From assembly GCA_016711205.1 (NCBI GenBank), contig JADJTM010000002.1, positions 1,178,001 through 1,242,000 of the forward strand: a DNA stretch of 64,000 nt. Direction: 5' to 3'. Shown one piece after another: positions 8,040 through 16,476 of the stretch. The notes beneath the pieces were generated by a model, which saw only the letters and a list, made by a program, of their open reading frames with translations, searched no databases and was not told the DNA's origin. The translations under genes and the position numbers were made by a program. Each line of letters begins with the position of its first letter. Position 1 is the first letter of the stretch. The stretch is from Micropruina sp. Its GTDB lineage: Bacteria; Actinomycetota; Actinomycetes; Propionibacteriales; Propionibacteriaceae.

Positions 8040-8842
8040 AGATCCCGGCCTCCGCCGAGATGACTGCCGTGCTTCACCGGGCTGCAACGCCACTCTGCTC
8101 GCCGCCGCACCCCCCCGGGCGCCATCCCGGCCTCGACCCGGAATCTCTCCCAGCAGCGAAAGTCTCACCGGCCAGATCCCGGCATTCGCCGGGATGACGG
8201 CACCAGCACCCCCAGCCAACGAAGTAGCCCCGCCCCCCATGGTCCCTGACCGCGGCAGTCACACGGTCGGCGAGATCCCGGCATTCGCCGGGATGACGAG
8301 GATTCTGCCGGGATGACGAGGATTCTGCCGGGATGACAAGGTTTCTGCCGGGATGACGGCACGCGCCCCGCAGCCATCGAAGAGCCCGTCTTCAAACGGT
8401 CCCTGCCCAGCGGCAGTCACACGGTCGGCGAGATCCCGGCATTCGCCGGGATGACAAGGTTTCTGCCGGGATGTCGGCACGCGCCCCGCAGCCACCGCAA
8501 GTAGCCCGTCTTCAATCGGTCCCTGCCCAGCGGCAGTCACACGGTCGGCGAGATCCCGGCATTCGCCGGGATGACGGGGTTTCGCCGGGATGACGAGGAT
8601 CGGCCGGGATGACGAGGATCGGCCGGGATGACGAGGATCGGACGGGATGACGAGGATTCTGCCGGGATGACGGCACGCGCCCCGCAGCCATCGAAGAGCC
8701 CGTCTTCAAACGGTCCCTGCCCAGCGGCAGTCACACGGTCGGCGAGATCCCGGCATTCGCCGGGATGACGGGGTTTCGCCGGGATGGCGAGGGTTTCGCC
8801 GGGCCGCCGGGATGACGGGGATGACGGGGATTCCGCCCGGCC
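8040..8842 (+). repeat. REP-like palindromic repeat cluster B with nested tandem arrays
   Basis: The same palindromes as in cluster A appear in the opposite orientation (GATCCCGGCATTCGCCGGGA then TGAC): degenerate at 8040, good copies at about 8174, 8273, 8430, 8550 and 8745. Around them a longer unit that begins GGCACGCGCCCCGCAGCCA and contains CAGTCACACGGTCGGCGAG is present three times, from 8357, 8475 and 8671. Inside it an 18-20 bp unit (GAGGATYNGCCGGGATGAC-like) has expanded, mainly at 8577-8670. The interval 7900-8872 contains no gene. Confidence 0.9.
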
Positions 8843-8872
8843 ATCTTGCGGTGACCAGCGACACAGCCGTCT

Positions 8873-11800
8873 TCAGCAGTGACGTCCCGGCACGCTGAGG
8901 TCGGCCACCTGGTTGGCGGTGAACAGCTTCTCCAGCCGGATCAGTGCGCTCTCGGTGAGCTGCATCGGTGTCTGCCCCTCGCCGGTGGAGTGCGGACGAT
9001 CCGGTTCCAGCTGCTCGAGCTCAGTGACGTCCACGTCGACGCTCCGCCGGCGGACCCCACCGGCCGGACGAGCGGCCGGCGGCACCGCCCCCCGCACGCC
9101 CCCTGCTGGGTCGATATCGGCCCTGGCCGTCACCTCCGCTTCGATGACGCCACCCCGTCCGGCATGAACGCGCGGGCCGGGCTGCAGGGGAGGTGTCTGC
9201 TCCAGATCGAACTGGGGCACCTCATCGCTCACGTGCCGCCGTCGGATCGACAACACATGCTCCAACCCACCCACGAGCCGGTCGAACTGCTCACTGGTGA
9301 GGGTCACTCCGGACAGGTCGGCGTGGGCCAGTTGCCGGCCCGGAGCCGTGGCGGCAGCGGTGAACACCTCGGCGAGCCAGGCAGGTTGCCGGGGCAGTTC
9401 GAGGGTGCAGGGCACCACCAGGTGCTCGCTCGATCGCCCGTCCACGGTGAGCGAGGCCTGCAGTGTGTCGCCCCGGACGACCCGTCCGGCGCCCGTACCG
9501 CCGGGCTTCAGTTCGATCGAGACCAGCACCGGACGACTTCGCGACCGCGACACCCGGTCCGCGCTCACCGGCCGCAGTGACACCTCTCTCACCACCTCGC
9601 GCAGCTGCTCCGTGCTACCGACCGGACGCAGCGGCAGCCGGCGGCGCGGCCGGGTCCGCCCCGGAGCGGATCGGCCCGGCACCTGGCCCGACCCGTCGAG
9701 ACCGACCAGCGGGCGGCCGTCCAGGTCGGCGGGAATCGGCAACCCCAGCAGCGCGAGCACGGTGGGCGCGAAGTCCACCAGGTCGGCGGTCTCGAGGGTG
9801 CGCCGTCCGGCCGGCATGCCGGGCCCGAAGAAGACCATCGGAATGCGGCTCGTGGTGTAGGCGAACGAGCCGTGGGACGCCGGACCGCCGGTGAAGGTGC
9901 GTCCGGCCGGGGCCAACGCAATGACGTCCGGCATCGATCGGTTGCCGTTGGGGTGGAAACCGGCCACCCGCTCACGCACGCGCAGCAGATCGAACGCCTC
10001 GGCGGTGGCCAGCCGTCCGCGCAGTGAGCGCTCGGCTGCCTCGTCGTCGGTGGTCAGCGACACCTCGAGCACATCGGCAGAGGCGCTGCCCGGCACGTCC
10101 AGCTGAGGCACGATCGCCGCGCGAGCCTCGGCAGAATCGAGCGCCCACAGGTCGGTTTCGCCCCGGGCCAGGAACCGGTACTCGTCGCCGACCAGCACCA
10201 GCGCCCCGTACGGCTCGGTGGGTGCCGCCAGCCGCAGCAGCCGCCGGGCCACCTCGGACGGCTCCAACCGGTTCGGGTCGCGCAGGTAGACGTACAGGTT
10301 GAGCGCCTGATTGATCGCGTAGCCGTCGTTCTTCAGCAGTTCGGCCAACAGCGCGGCACCCATGCCAGTGCCCTTGAGCCTACGTAACGTCTCCTTCGCC
10401 TCGGCGTCGCCGACCAGCATGCGCAGCAGTTCCTCGCGCACCGCCTGCAGGGTGCTGGACGCCATCCCATCGGTGGCGCGCGAGGCCGCCAACGGTGCAT
10501 GGCCGTGGTCCGCCACGAGAGCGAACACGGTGCGCGGCCAGACCTCCGGGTCGGCGGCCCGCAGATCGCGGGCGAACCTCGCCAGCCGGTGGTCGAACCA
10601 GGCCAGATGCGTCGCCTGATTGTGCACACCCTCGGTGTGGGACGCCTCGTCGATCGAGGCCGCGTACAGCGCGATCAGGTCGGGAATGCCGTCCGGGTGC
10701 GGCTCGCCGCTGACCGACACGGTGCTGCTCGGGACGCCGTCGCGGCGGCCCGCGCTCAGCCCGATCGTCGGTGGGAGCTGAGGGTTGGGCACCTGCACGC
10801 TCACCGTTGAGGGACGGAACCGGGTCAGCAGGCTCGCCTTGGTGAACATCGCGTGGTCGACCGGTTCGAGCTGGTCGATGTCGGCATCGCTGCAGATGTC
10901 CTTGACGCTGCGCAGTTCGAAGGCGTCGTAGTGCCACCACTGGTCACGTCCCTCGCTCTCCCAGGGCCGGGCGGCGCCGTGATAGAAGGAGTGGATCGCG
11001 CAGGTGCGGCGTCCGGCGGCTTCGGCCAACTCGAACACGGTGGGCACCCGCAGGTCGGAGTTCAGCCCCCGGTTGCGGTTGCGGCAGGCACCGGCGCTGA
11101 CCTGGTCGAAGCCACCCCACAGGTAGTCGAGGAACGCGCCGAAGCTGCCGGTCTCGTCGGTGCAGAACCCGGCCAGGGACAGTGCGCGGGGCAGGCTCTC
11201 CCAGTCGTGCCGGTCCCACTCCGGTGATGCGTCGCGCACCAGAAAGCTGTTGCCCGCGACGCCGTGCCGGCCCGGCCAGCAGCCGGTGTACATGGTGGCG
11301 TGCATGGGAAAGGTGAACGACGGGTACCCCGTGAGCGGCAACCGGACGTCCACCATGCCCGAGCCCTCGCCCAGGCACAGCTCGGCGAACGCGCTGTTCA
11401 ACTGCTGGCCGCCGTCGCCGAGCACGGTGTCGTCGGAGGCTCCGGACGGCAGCGTGAACCGGTAGCCGGCGTCCAACCCGCCGCCGCCGTCGCGGGCACG
11501 CTTGAGGTGGGCGTAGAAGGTGTCCCAGCGCAGGCCGTCCAGATCGATGATCACCACCCGGCGTTCCGGACGGCGCACCAGCACGCCGTCCGAACTGCTG
11601 TGCCACAACCGGTTCGAGGTGTCGCCGAGATGCACCATGTGCAGCCGCTCGCGATAGGCCGCCAGGGCCGGTGCTGCCTTGCTCAGCTGATAGGGGATCG
11701 CGATGTTGTCCGCCCACGCCGAACCGTCGAAGGTGGAGTGCCACAGCGTGTTGGCCGAGTCGCCGAGATGCACCAGGTGCAGCAGGTTGCCGAGGGCCGC

Positions 11801-12424
11801 CAACGCCGGTGGTGACTTGCTGAGCTGCCCGGCGATCGGCTCGTTGACGCTCCATCCGGTGCCGTCGAAGACGCTGTGCCACAACTGATCGGACGAGTCC
11901 CCCTGGTGCACCAGGTGCAGCAGGCCACCGAACTCGGCCAGCGCGGGCGCGCCCTTGCTCAGCTGCCCCCGCAGCCCCGGATCGTCCGGGCGTTTGGTCC
12001 AGCGCTGCCCGTCGAAGACCAGGTGATAGAGCCGGTGCGAACTGTCCCCGTTGTGCAGGCAGTGCAACAGCCCGCCGAAGGTGGCCAGGGCCGGCGGGGA
12101 CTGGGCCGACTCGCCGGCGATCCGGGCGTTCGTCGTCCACCGGGTGCCGTCGAACGAGCTGTGCCACAACTGGTTGCTGGAGTCGCCCTGATGCACGATG
12201 TGCAGCCGGTCCCCGAACACGGCCAGCGCGGACGGCCCCTTGCTGAGCTGGTCGGGCAGCGGCACGTTGGCCGTCCAGTTCTCGCCGTCGGCGGTGTGGC
12301 TCCACCAGATCTGGTTGGAACTGTCACCGGCGTGCACCAGGTGCAACTGCTCGCCGAAGGCCGCCAACGCGGGGGCGCTTCTGCTGAGCTGGTCGGGAAT
12401 GGTGGTGTTCGACGTCCACGGCAT
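8873..12424 (-). CDS. Six-repeat propeller-like domain fused to alkaline phosphatase/type I phosphodiesterase
   Basis: An 1183-residue protein; the start ATG 12424 has a GAGGAG ribosome site. Residues about 5-285 hold six repeats of about 46 residues with the pattern QLSKxxPALAxxGxLLHxVH then GDSSNxLWHS and FDGxxW, resembling lectin-type or six-bladed propeller repeats. Residues about 290-900 form an alkaline phosphatase-superfamily domain: VVIIDLDGLRWDTF (metal Asp), FPMHATMYTGCWPGRHG (nucleophile Thr), SIDEASHTEG and LVADHGHAPL (metal ligands), then PTVLALLG typical of the domain end. The last 280 residues are unassigned. No signal peptide is evident. The substrate is probably a phosphodiester or phosphonate; the repeats may bind a glycan. 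The gene is transcribed away from groES and stands alone. Confidence 0.8.
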   Translation of the reverse strand: MPWTSNTTIPDQLSRSAPALAAFGEQLHLVHAGDSSNQIWWSHTADGENWTANVPLPDQLSKGPSALAVFGDRLHIVHQGDSSNQLWHSSFDGTRWTTNARIAGESAQSPPALATFGGLLHCLHNGDSSHRLYHLVFDGQRWTKRPDDPGLRGQLSKGAPALAEFGGLLHLVHQGDSSDQLWHSVFDGTGWSVNEPIAGQLSKSPPALAALGNLLHLVHLGDSANTLWHSTFDGSAWADNIAIPYQLSKAAPALAAYRERLHMVHLGDTSNRLWHSSSDGVLVRRPERRVVIIDLDGLRWDTFYAHLKRARDGGGGLDAGYRFTLPSGASDDTVLGDGGQQLNSAFAELCLGEGSGMVDVRLPLTGYPSFTFPMHATMYTGCWPGRHGVAGNSFLVRDASPEWDRHDWESLPRALSLAGFCTDETGSFGAFLDYLWGGFDQVSAGACRNRNRGLNSDLRVPTVFELAEAAGRRTCAIHSFYHGAARPWESEGRDQWWHYDAFELRSVKDICSDADIDQLEPVDHAMFTKASLLTRFRPSTVSVQVPNPQLPPTIGLSAGRRDGVPSSTVSVSGEPHPDGIPDLIALYAASIDEASHTEGVHNQATHLAWFDHRLARFARDLRAADPEVWPRTVFALVADHGHAPLAASRATDGMASSTLQAVREELLRMLVGDAEAKETLRRLKGTGMGAALLAELLKNDGYAINQALNLYVYLRDPNRLEPSEVARRLLRLAAPTEPYGALVLVGDEYRFLARGETDLWALDSAEARAAIVPQLDVPGSASADVLEVSLTTDDEAAERSLRGRLATAEAFDLLRVRERVAGFHPNGNRSMPDVIALAPAGRTFTGGPASHGSFAYTTSRIPMVFFGPGMPAGRRTLETADLVDFAPTVLALLGLPIPADLDGRPLVGLDGSGQVPGRSAPGRTRPRRRLPLRPVGSTEQLREVVREVSLRPVSADRVSRSRSRPVLVSIELKPGGTGAGRVVRGDTLQASLTVDGRSSEHLVVPCTLELPRQPAWLAEVFTAAATAPGRQLAHADLSGVTLTSEQFDRLVGGLEHVLSIRRRHVSDEVPQFDLEQTPPLQPGPRVHAGRGGVIEAEVTARADIDPAGGVRGAVPPAARPAGGVRRRSVDVDVTELEQLEPDRPHSTGEGQTPMQLTESALIRLEKLFTANQVADLSVPGRHC

Positions 12425-12660
12425 GGGGGCTCCTCGCTCGCTCCGATCGGTTTCAGGATCGGTAGGTGTCCCGGGTTCCGCCATTGGCAGAATTGCCCAG
12501 CCGACGGTTCCCGTCCACCGGACGTGGCTGCGTCCCGGCCGGCGCCGCGGAGGGACGGCGGCAGGCCCGGCGCGCCGGATTCGACGCCGCCGCTCAACCC
12601 GGCACGTCGCTGAACGCGACGGCATCACCGCTCCTCCGCGGGCATCGTCCACGACTTTCG

Positions 12661-12687
12661 TTGGCACTCGGGTTGAACGAGTGCTAA
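12661..12687 (+). promoter_or_regulatory. CIRCE operator 1 (HrcA site)
   Basis: TTGGCACTC, 9 nt, GAGTGCTAA. One base differs from the consensus TTAGCACTC-N9-GAGTGCTAA. It overlaps the -35 box. Confidence 0.92.
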
Positions 12688-12701
12688 TGCCGCGATACAT
12701 T
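12673..12701 (+). promoter_or_regulatory. groES promoter
   Basis: TTGAAC (12673-12678) and TACATT (12696-12701) with a 17-bp spacer fit a housekeeping sigma factor promoter. The -35 lies within CIRCE 1 and CIRCE 2 covers the likely transcription start. The rest of 12425-12820 shows no gene; the 5' leader is about 110 nt. Confidence 0.7.
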
Positions 12702-12705
12702 CGCG

Positions 12706-12732
12706 TTAGCACTCTCACCAGTAGAGTGCGAA
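12706..12732 (+). promoter_or_regulatory. CIRCE operator 2 (HrcA site)
   Basis: TTAGCACTC, 9 nt, GAGTGCGAA; a single mismatch in the right arm. Centre-to-centre distance to CIRCE 1 is 45 bp. Confidence 0.92.
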
Positions 12733-12820
12733 CGACCGGCGGTGGCACCGCGACGACGCCCCGGTCTCCAGACACCCGACAGCAACGGGCTTCGCGCCCA
12801 GCACAAGAAAGGGTTTTGAC

Positions 12821-13117
12821 GTGGCAGTCACGATCAAACCGCTCGAGGACCGTATCCTCGTCCAGCCCCTCGAGGCCGAGCAGACCACGGCCTCGGGCCT
12901 GGTCATTCCCGACACCGCCAAAGAGAAGCCGCAGGAGGGCAAGGTCGTTGCGACCGGTCCCGGCCGCATCGACGACAACGGCAACCGCGTTCCGCTCGAT
13001 GTCGCCGAGGGTGACGTCGTCATCTTCTCCAAGTACGGCGGCACCGAGGTCAAGTACGAGGGCCAGGAGTACCTGCTCCTGAACGCCCGCGACATCCTCG
13101 CCATCGTCTCCAAGTAA
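12821..13117 (+). CDS. groES: Co-chaperonin GroES
   Basis: A 98-residue protein with the family hallmarks: KPLEDRILVQPLEAEQTT at the N-terminus, the mobile-loop region TASGLVIPDTAKEKPQEG (residues about 22-40), and the C-terminal YEGQEYLLLNARDILAIV. It forms the heptameric lid of the GroEL chamber in the cytoplasm. GTG start with AAGAAAGG upstream. It is first gene of the groES-groEL operon, 14 nt before groEL, under two CIRCE operators and thus HrcA heat-shock control. Confidence 0.98.
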   Translation: MAVTIKPLEDRILVQPLEAEQTTASGLVIPDTAKEKPQEGKVVATGPGRIDDNGNRVPLDVAEGDVVIFSKYGGTEVKYEGQEYLLLNARDILAIVSK

Positions 13118-13131
13118 GGAACCCGCAGACA

Positions 13132-14730
13132 ATGCCCAAGATCCTTCAGTTCGACGAGGATGCGCGCCGCTCCCTGGAGCGTGGCGTCGACGTCCTCGCC
13201 AACACCGTGAAGGTGACCCTCGGTCCCAAGGGCCGCTACGTGGTACTCGACAAGAAGTGGGGAGCCCCGACCATCACCAACGACGGTGTCACCGTCGCAA
13301 AAGAGGTCGAACTCTCCGATCCGTACGAGAACCTCGGCGCCCAGCTGGCCAAGGAAGTCGCCACCAAGACCAACGATGTTGCGGGTGACGGCACCACCAC
13401 CGCCACCGTGCTCGCCCAGGCGCTGGTCCACGAGGGCCTGCGCGCGGTCGCGTCCGGCGCCAACCCGGTCGGGCTCAAGCGTGGCATCGAGGCGGCCGTC
13501 GTGGCCGTCAGCGACCGGCTGCGCGAGCTGTCCCGCGAGGTCGACGACACCGACGACATGGCCAACGTGGCCACCATCTCGGCTCGCGACTCCGAAATCG
13601 GCCGGCTCATCGCCGACGCGTTCGACAAGGTCGGTAAAGACGGTGTGATCACCGTCGACGAGTCGCAGACCTTCGGCACCGAGCTCGAGTTCACCGAGGG
13701 CATGCAGTTCGACAAGGGCTACCTGTCCCCGTACTTCGTGACCGACGCGGAGCGCATGGAGGCCGTCCTCGAGGATCCCTACATCCTGATCAATCAGGGC
13801 AAGATCTCCTCGATGAACGACCTGCTGCCCGTGCTGGAGAAGGTCATCGGCGCCGGTGGCACCCTGTTCATCGTGGCCGAGGACGTGGACGGCGAAGCGC
13901 TGTCCACCCTGGTGGTGAACAAGATCCGTGGCACCTTCACCTCGGTGGCCGTCAAGGCCCCCGCCTTCGGCGACCGCCGCAAGGCCATGCTCGAAGACAT
14001 CGCCATTCTCACCGGTGGCAGGGTCGTCGCGCCCGAGGTCGGGCTCAAGCTCGACCAGGTCGGTCTCGACGTGCTGGGCCGCGCCCGGCGCATCGTGGTC
14101 ACCAAGGACAACACCACGATCGTGGACGGGGCCGGCTCGCATGCAGAGGTCTCCGGCCGGGTGGCTCAGCTCCATGCCGAGATCGAGCGCACCGATTCCG
14201 ACTGGGACCGCGAGAAGCTGCAGGAGCGGGTCGCCAAGCTCGCCGGCGGCGTGTGCGTGATCAAGGTCGGCGCCGCCACCGAGGTGGAGCTCAAGGAGAA
14301 GAAGCACCGCATCGAGGACGCCGTGTCCGCGACGCGTGCGGCCATCGAGGAGGGCATCGTCGCCGGTGGCGGCAGCGCTCTCGTCCATGCCGCCGAGGTG
14401 CTGGCCGACGGCCTCGGCAAGACCGGGGACGAGCGGACGGGCGTCGCGATCGTCGCCAAGGCGGTCGTCGAGCCCCTGCGCTGGATCGCCGAGAACGGCG
14501 GCGAGCCCGGTTACGTCATCGTCTCGAAGGTGAAGGAGTTGCCGTCCGGCCAGGGCTACAACGCCGCCACCGGCGAGTACGGCGACCTGCTGGCCGCCGG
14601 CGTCATCGACCCGGTCAAGGTCACCCGCTCTGCGCTGGCCAACGCCGCGTCGATCGCCGCCCTGCTGCTCACCACCGAAACCCTGGTGGTCGAGAAGCCG
14701 GAGGACGACGACGAGGGCCACAAGCACTGA
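13132..14730 (+). CDS. groEL: Chaperonin GroEL, GroEL1-type
   Basis: A 532-residue 60-kDa chaperonin that folds proteins in an ATP-dependent double ring. Recognisable segments: LGPKGRYVVLDKKWGAPTIT, NDGVTVAKEVEL, the nucleotide-binding AGDGTTTATVLAQ, VAGGGSALVHAA, and the C-terminal ATGEYGDLLAAGVIDPVK. The tail ends DDDEGHKH instead of a GGM repeat. A histidine-bearing tail on the groES-linked copy is typical of actinobacterial GroEL1, whose genomes usually carry a second, GGM-tailed GroEL2 elsewhere; that second copy is inferred. AAGGA ribosome site 11 nt before the ATG; a strong terminator follows. Confidence 0.98.
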   Translation: MPKILQFDEDARRSLERGVDVLANTVKVTLGPKGRYVVLDKKWGAPTITNDGVTVAKEVELSDPYENLGAQLAKEVATKTNDVAGDGTTTATVLAQALVHEGLRAVASGANPVGLKRGIEAAVVAVSDRLRELSREVDDTDDMANVATISARDSEIGRLIADAFDKVGKDGVITVDESQTFGTELEFTEGMQFDKGYLSPYFVTDAERMEAVLEDPYILINQGKISSMNDLLPVLEKVIGAGGTLFIVAEDVDGEALSTLVVNKIRGTFTSVAVKAPAFGDRRKAMLEDIAILTGGRVVAPEVGLKLDQVGLDVLGRARRIVVTKDNTTIVDGAGSHAEVSGRVAQLHAEIERTDSDWDREKLQERVAKLAGGVCVIKVGAATEVELKEKKHRIEDAVSATRAAIEEGIVAGGGSALVHAAEVLADGLGKTGDERTGVAIVAKAVVEPLRWIAENGGEPGYVIVSKVKELPSGQGYNAATGEYGDLLAAGVIDPVKVTRSALANAASIAALLLTTETLVVEKPEDDDEGHKH

Positions 14731-14745
14731 GTGGACCCGCTGTAA

Positions 14746-14780
14746 CGAGGCCCCTCCGCCCTTCGGGGCGGGGGGCCTCG
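14746..14780 (+). terminator. groESL terminator
   Basis: CGAGGCCCC(T)CCGCCC, TTCG tetraloop region, GGGCGG(G)GGGCCTCG: a stem of about 15 bp starting 15 nt after the groEL stop. Only a weak T-rich tail (TGATTT) follows. Confidence 0.9.
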
Positions 14781-14823
14781 TGATTTCCGGACGCCGCTGG
14801 TGCGCCGACGTCCCGCCGGAACC

Positions 14824-14895
14824 CACTCTGCTGCCTTTGTGTACACTCTGCTGCCTTCATGAGGGCAGCAGAGTGCCTCCAAGGGCAGCAGAGTG
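14824..14895 (+). repeat. Four 12-bp elements in exact 20-bp register
   Basis: CACTCTGCTGCC at 14824 and 14844, then its reverse complement GGCAGCAGAGTG at 14864 and 14884; every start is exactly 20 bp from the next. The inner pair can form a hairpin of up to 14 bp with a CATG loop, and the outer pair a second stem around it. It lies between the groEL terminator and the mannosyltransferase promoter, so operator or RNA structure are both possible. Confidence 0.85.
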
Positions 14896-14965
14896 AGAAC
14901 AACACGCGTGCGGACGCCGTGGGAGCCCACTCGCCCTGCTCCCGAACCCGGGCATCATCCCCAGT

Positions 14966-14971
14966 TAGCAT
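14966..14971 (+). promoter_or_regulatory. -10 box TAGCAT before mannosyltransferase 1
   Basis: TAGCAT, 6 nt, GTG 14978; no ribosome site. The four-element array lies 70-140 bp upstream. Confidence 0.45.
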
Positions 14972-14977
14972 GAGCCC

Positions 14978-16408
14978 GTGCCCGTCGTCCTGCTCCCGTC
15001 CAGGCCGGTGGGCGGCGCCGTCCCCGCCGTGGCCGGAACCCTGGGCACCCTGCTGATCGGTTGGGGCGCCTGTCACCCCGAGTTCGCCCACGGGTCGGAC
15101 GGGTGGCCGTCCGATGCAGTCAACGCGATCGGCCTAGCCCTGCCACTGCCGTGGAACCGGGTGGCGATCGTCCTGGGCGTCCTGCTGCTGATCGCCGCCT
15201 GGTGGCTGCTCCGACCCGCTACTGACGGGGCCGCCGCTGACAACCCCACTGATCGCCCCGCCGCTGGCGCAGCCGGCACCAACCCCGGGTACCGACGGCG
15301 CCTGCGGCTCAGCATGGGCCTGTGGTCGTTGCCACTGCTGCTGGTGCCGCCCGTGCTGTCCGCGGACGCGGTGCTCTACGCCGACCTCGGCTGGATCGTC
15401 AACCAGGGCCAGAATCCCTATCTGGTCGGGCTGACCGGCGCCGGCGGCCCCTACGCGCCGCACGTCGATCCGTTGTGGGCGGGCAATGGGGTGGCGTACC
15501 CGCCGCTGGCGCTGCTCACCGACGCGCTGGTGGTCCGGCTGGTGGGTTTCGCCACCTATGCCAGCATCATCGCGATGCGGCTGCCGGTGCTGCTCGCCCT
15601 GGCCGCCATCGCCTGGGTGCTGCCCAAGCTCGCCGGCCGGCTGGGCGCGGACCCGGATCGTGCGCTGTGGTGGGGTTTGGCAAATCCGCTGGTCATCGTC
15701 CATTTCGTCGGCGGCGCGCACAACGACGCGCTGATGGTCGCGATCGCCCTGATGGGGCTCCACCTGGCGATCCGGCGTCCGCACTGGGCATATGGGCTGC
15801 TCGCCGGACCGGCCGTCATCGGCCTGGCGATGGCCGTCAAACCCCAGGCCGGACTGGCCGTGATCGCGGCCGCCGGGCTGCCGATCGCTGACCGCCTGGC
15901 CGGGCTGGCCCCCGTCCAACGAGTGTGGCTGCTGGCTCGCCGCTCGGCCGTCGCGGCCGCCGTGGCGGTGGCGGTCTTCGGCGCCGTAGCAGTGGCCAGC
16001 GGGCTCGGTTTCGGCTGGACGAGGTGGCTCTCGCTGATGGGCAAGGCCGGCACGGCGGCGCCGTTCTCGCTGATCGCCCAGGCGGGGGAGTGGCTGATCG
16101 ATCGATCCGGCGGCTATCCGACGCCCTGGCTGACGGTGGTGGGCGCGGTGTCGACCCTGACCACGGTGGCGGTGTTGGGGTGGGTGCTGATCCGGTTCGC
16201 GGATCGTCCGCTGGCGGCGGTCGGTTGGGGATCGCTGGCGGTCAGCACGTTGGGCCAGTCGCTGCATCCGTGGTACGTGCCGTGGTCGATGGCGCTGCTC
16301 GCTCTGGTTGCGCTGACCCGCCGACAATTCGGCTGGCTGACCGGCTTCATGGTCGGTTTCGTCGCCTGGAACGCCGTGCAGACGGTGATCTGGCACTCGG
16401 TGCCGTGA
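14978..16408 (+). CDS. MptB-like polyprenol-phosphomannose-dependent alpha-1,6-mannosyltransferase (copy 1)
   Basis: A 476-residue GT-C type integral membrane protein with about 11-13 hydrophobic segments. Diagnostic text is VLSADAVLYADLGWIVNQGQNPY (read as two blocks, residues about 126-148) followed by GPYAPHVDPLWAGNGVAYPP, and LANPLVIVHFVGGAHNDALM in the middle. In Corynebacteriales MptB adds mannose from a polyprenyl phosphate carrier to lipomannan-type glycans outside the membrane; a comparable envelope mannan is the likely product here. The gene is followed by a paralogue with the same motifs, 68 nt downstream on the same strand. Confidence 0.82.
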   Translation: MPVVLLPSRPVGGAVPAVAGTLGTLLIGWGACHPEFAHGSDGWPSDAVNAIGLALPLPWNRVAIVLGVLLLIAAWWLLRPATDGAAADNPTDRPAAGAAGTNPGYRRRLRLSMGLWSLPLLLVPPVLSADAVLYADLGWIVNQGQNPYLVGLTGAGGPYAPHVDPLWAGNGVAYPPLALLTDALVVRLVGFATYASIIAMRLPVLLALAAIAWVLPKLAGRLGADPDRALWWGLANPLVIVHFVGGAHNDALMVAIALMGLHLAIRRPHWAYGLLAGPAVIGLAMAVKPQAGLAVIAAAGLPIADRLAGLAPVQRVWLLARRSAVAAAVAVAVFGAVAVASGLGFGWTRWLSLMGKAGTAAPFSLIAQAGEWLIDRSGGYPTPWLTVVGAVSTLTTVAVLGWVLIRFADRPLAAVGWGSLAVSTLGQSLHPWYVPWSMALLALVALTRRQFGWLTGFMVGFVAWNAVQTVIWHSVP

Positions 16409-16476
16409 CCCCCGTCCACCAAGCCGCGCACCACTAGGATCGACAGCGTCCACCCGCCGACCGGAAGCCCTCCACC

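Noticed and set aside
8340..8770. Possible CRISPR array
   Set aside because: The repeated units are palindromic, the sequences between them are repeats themselves rather than unique spacers, unit lengths vary, and there are no cas genes.
12425..13132. N-terminal extension of the propeller-phosphatase protein across the groES region
   Set aside because: The frame stays open there only by chance opposite groES; the ATG at 12424 with GAGGAG begins exactly at the first repeat.
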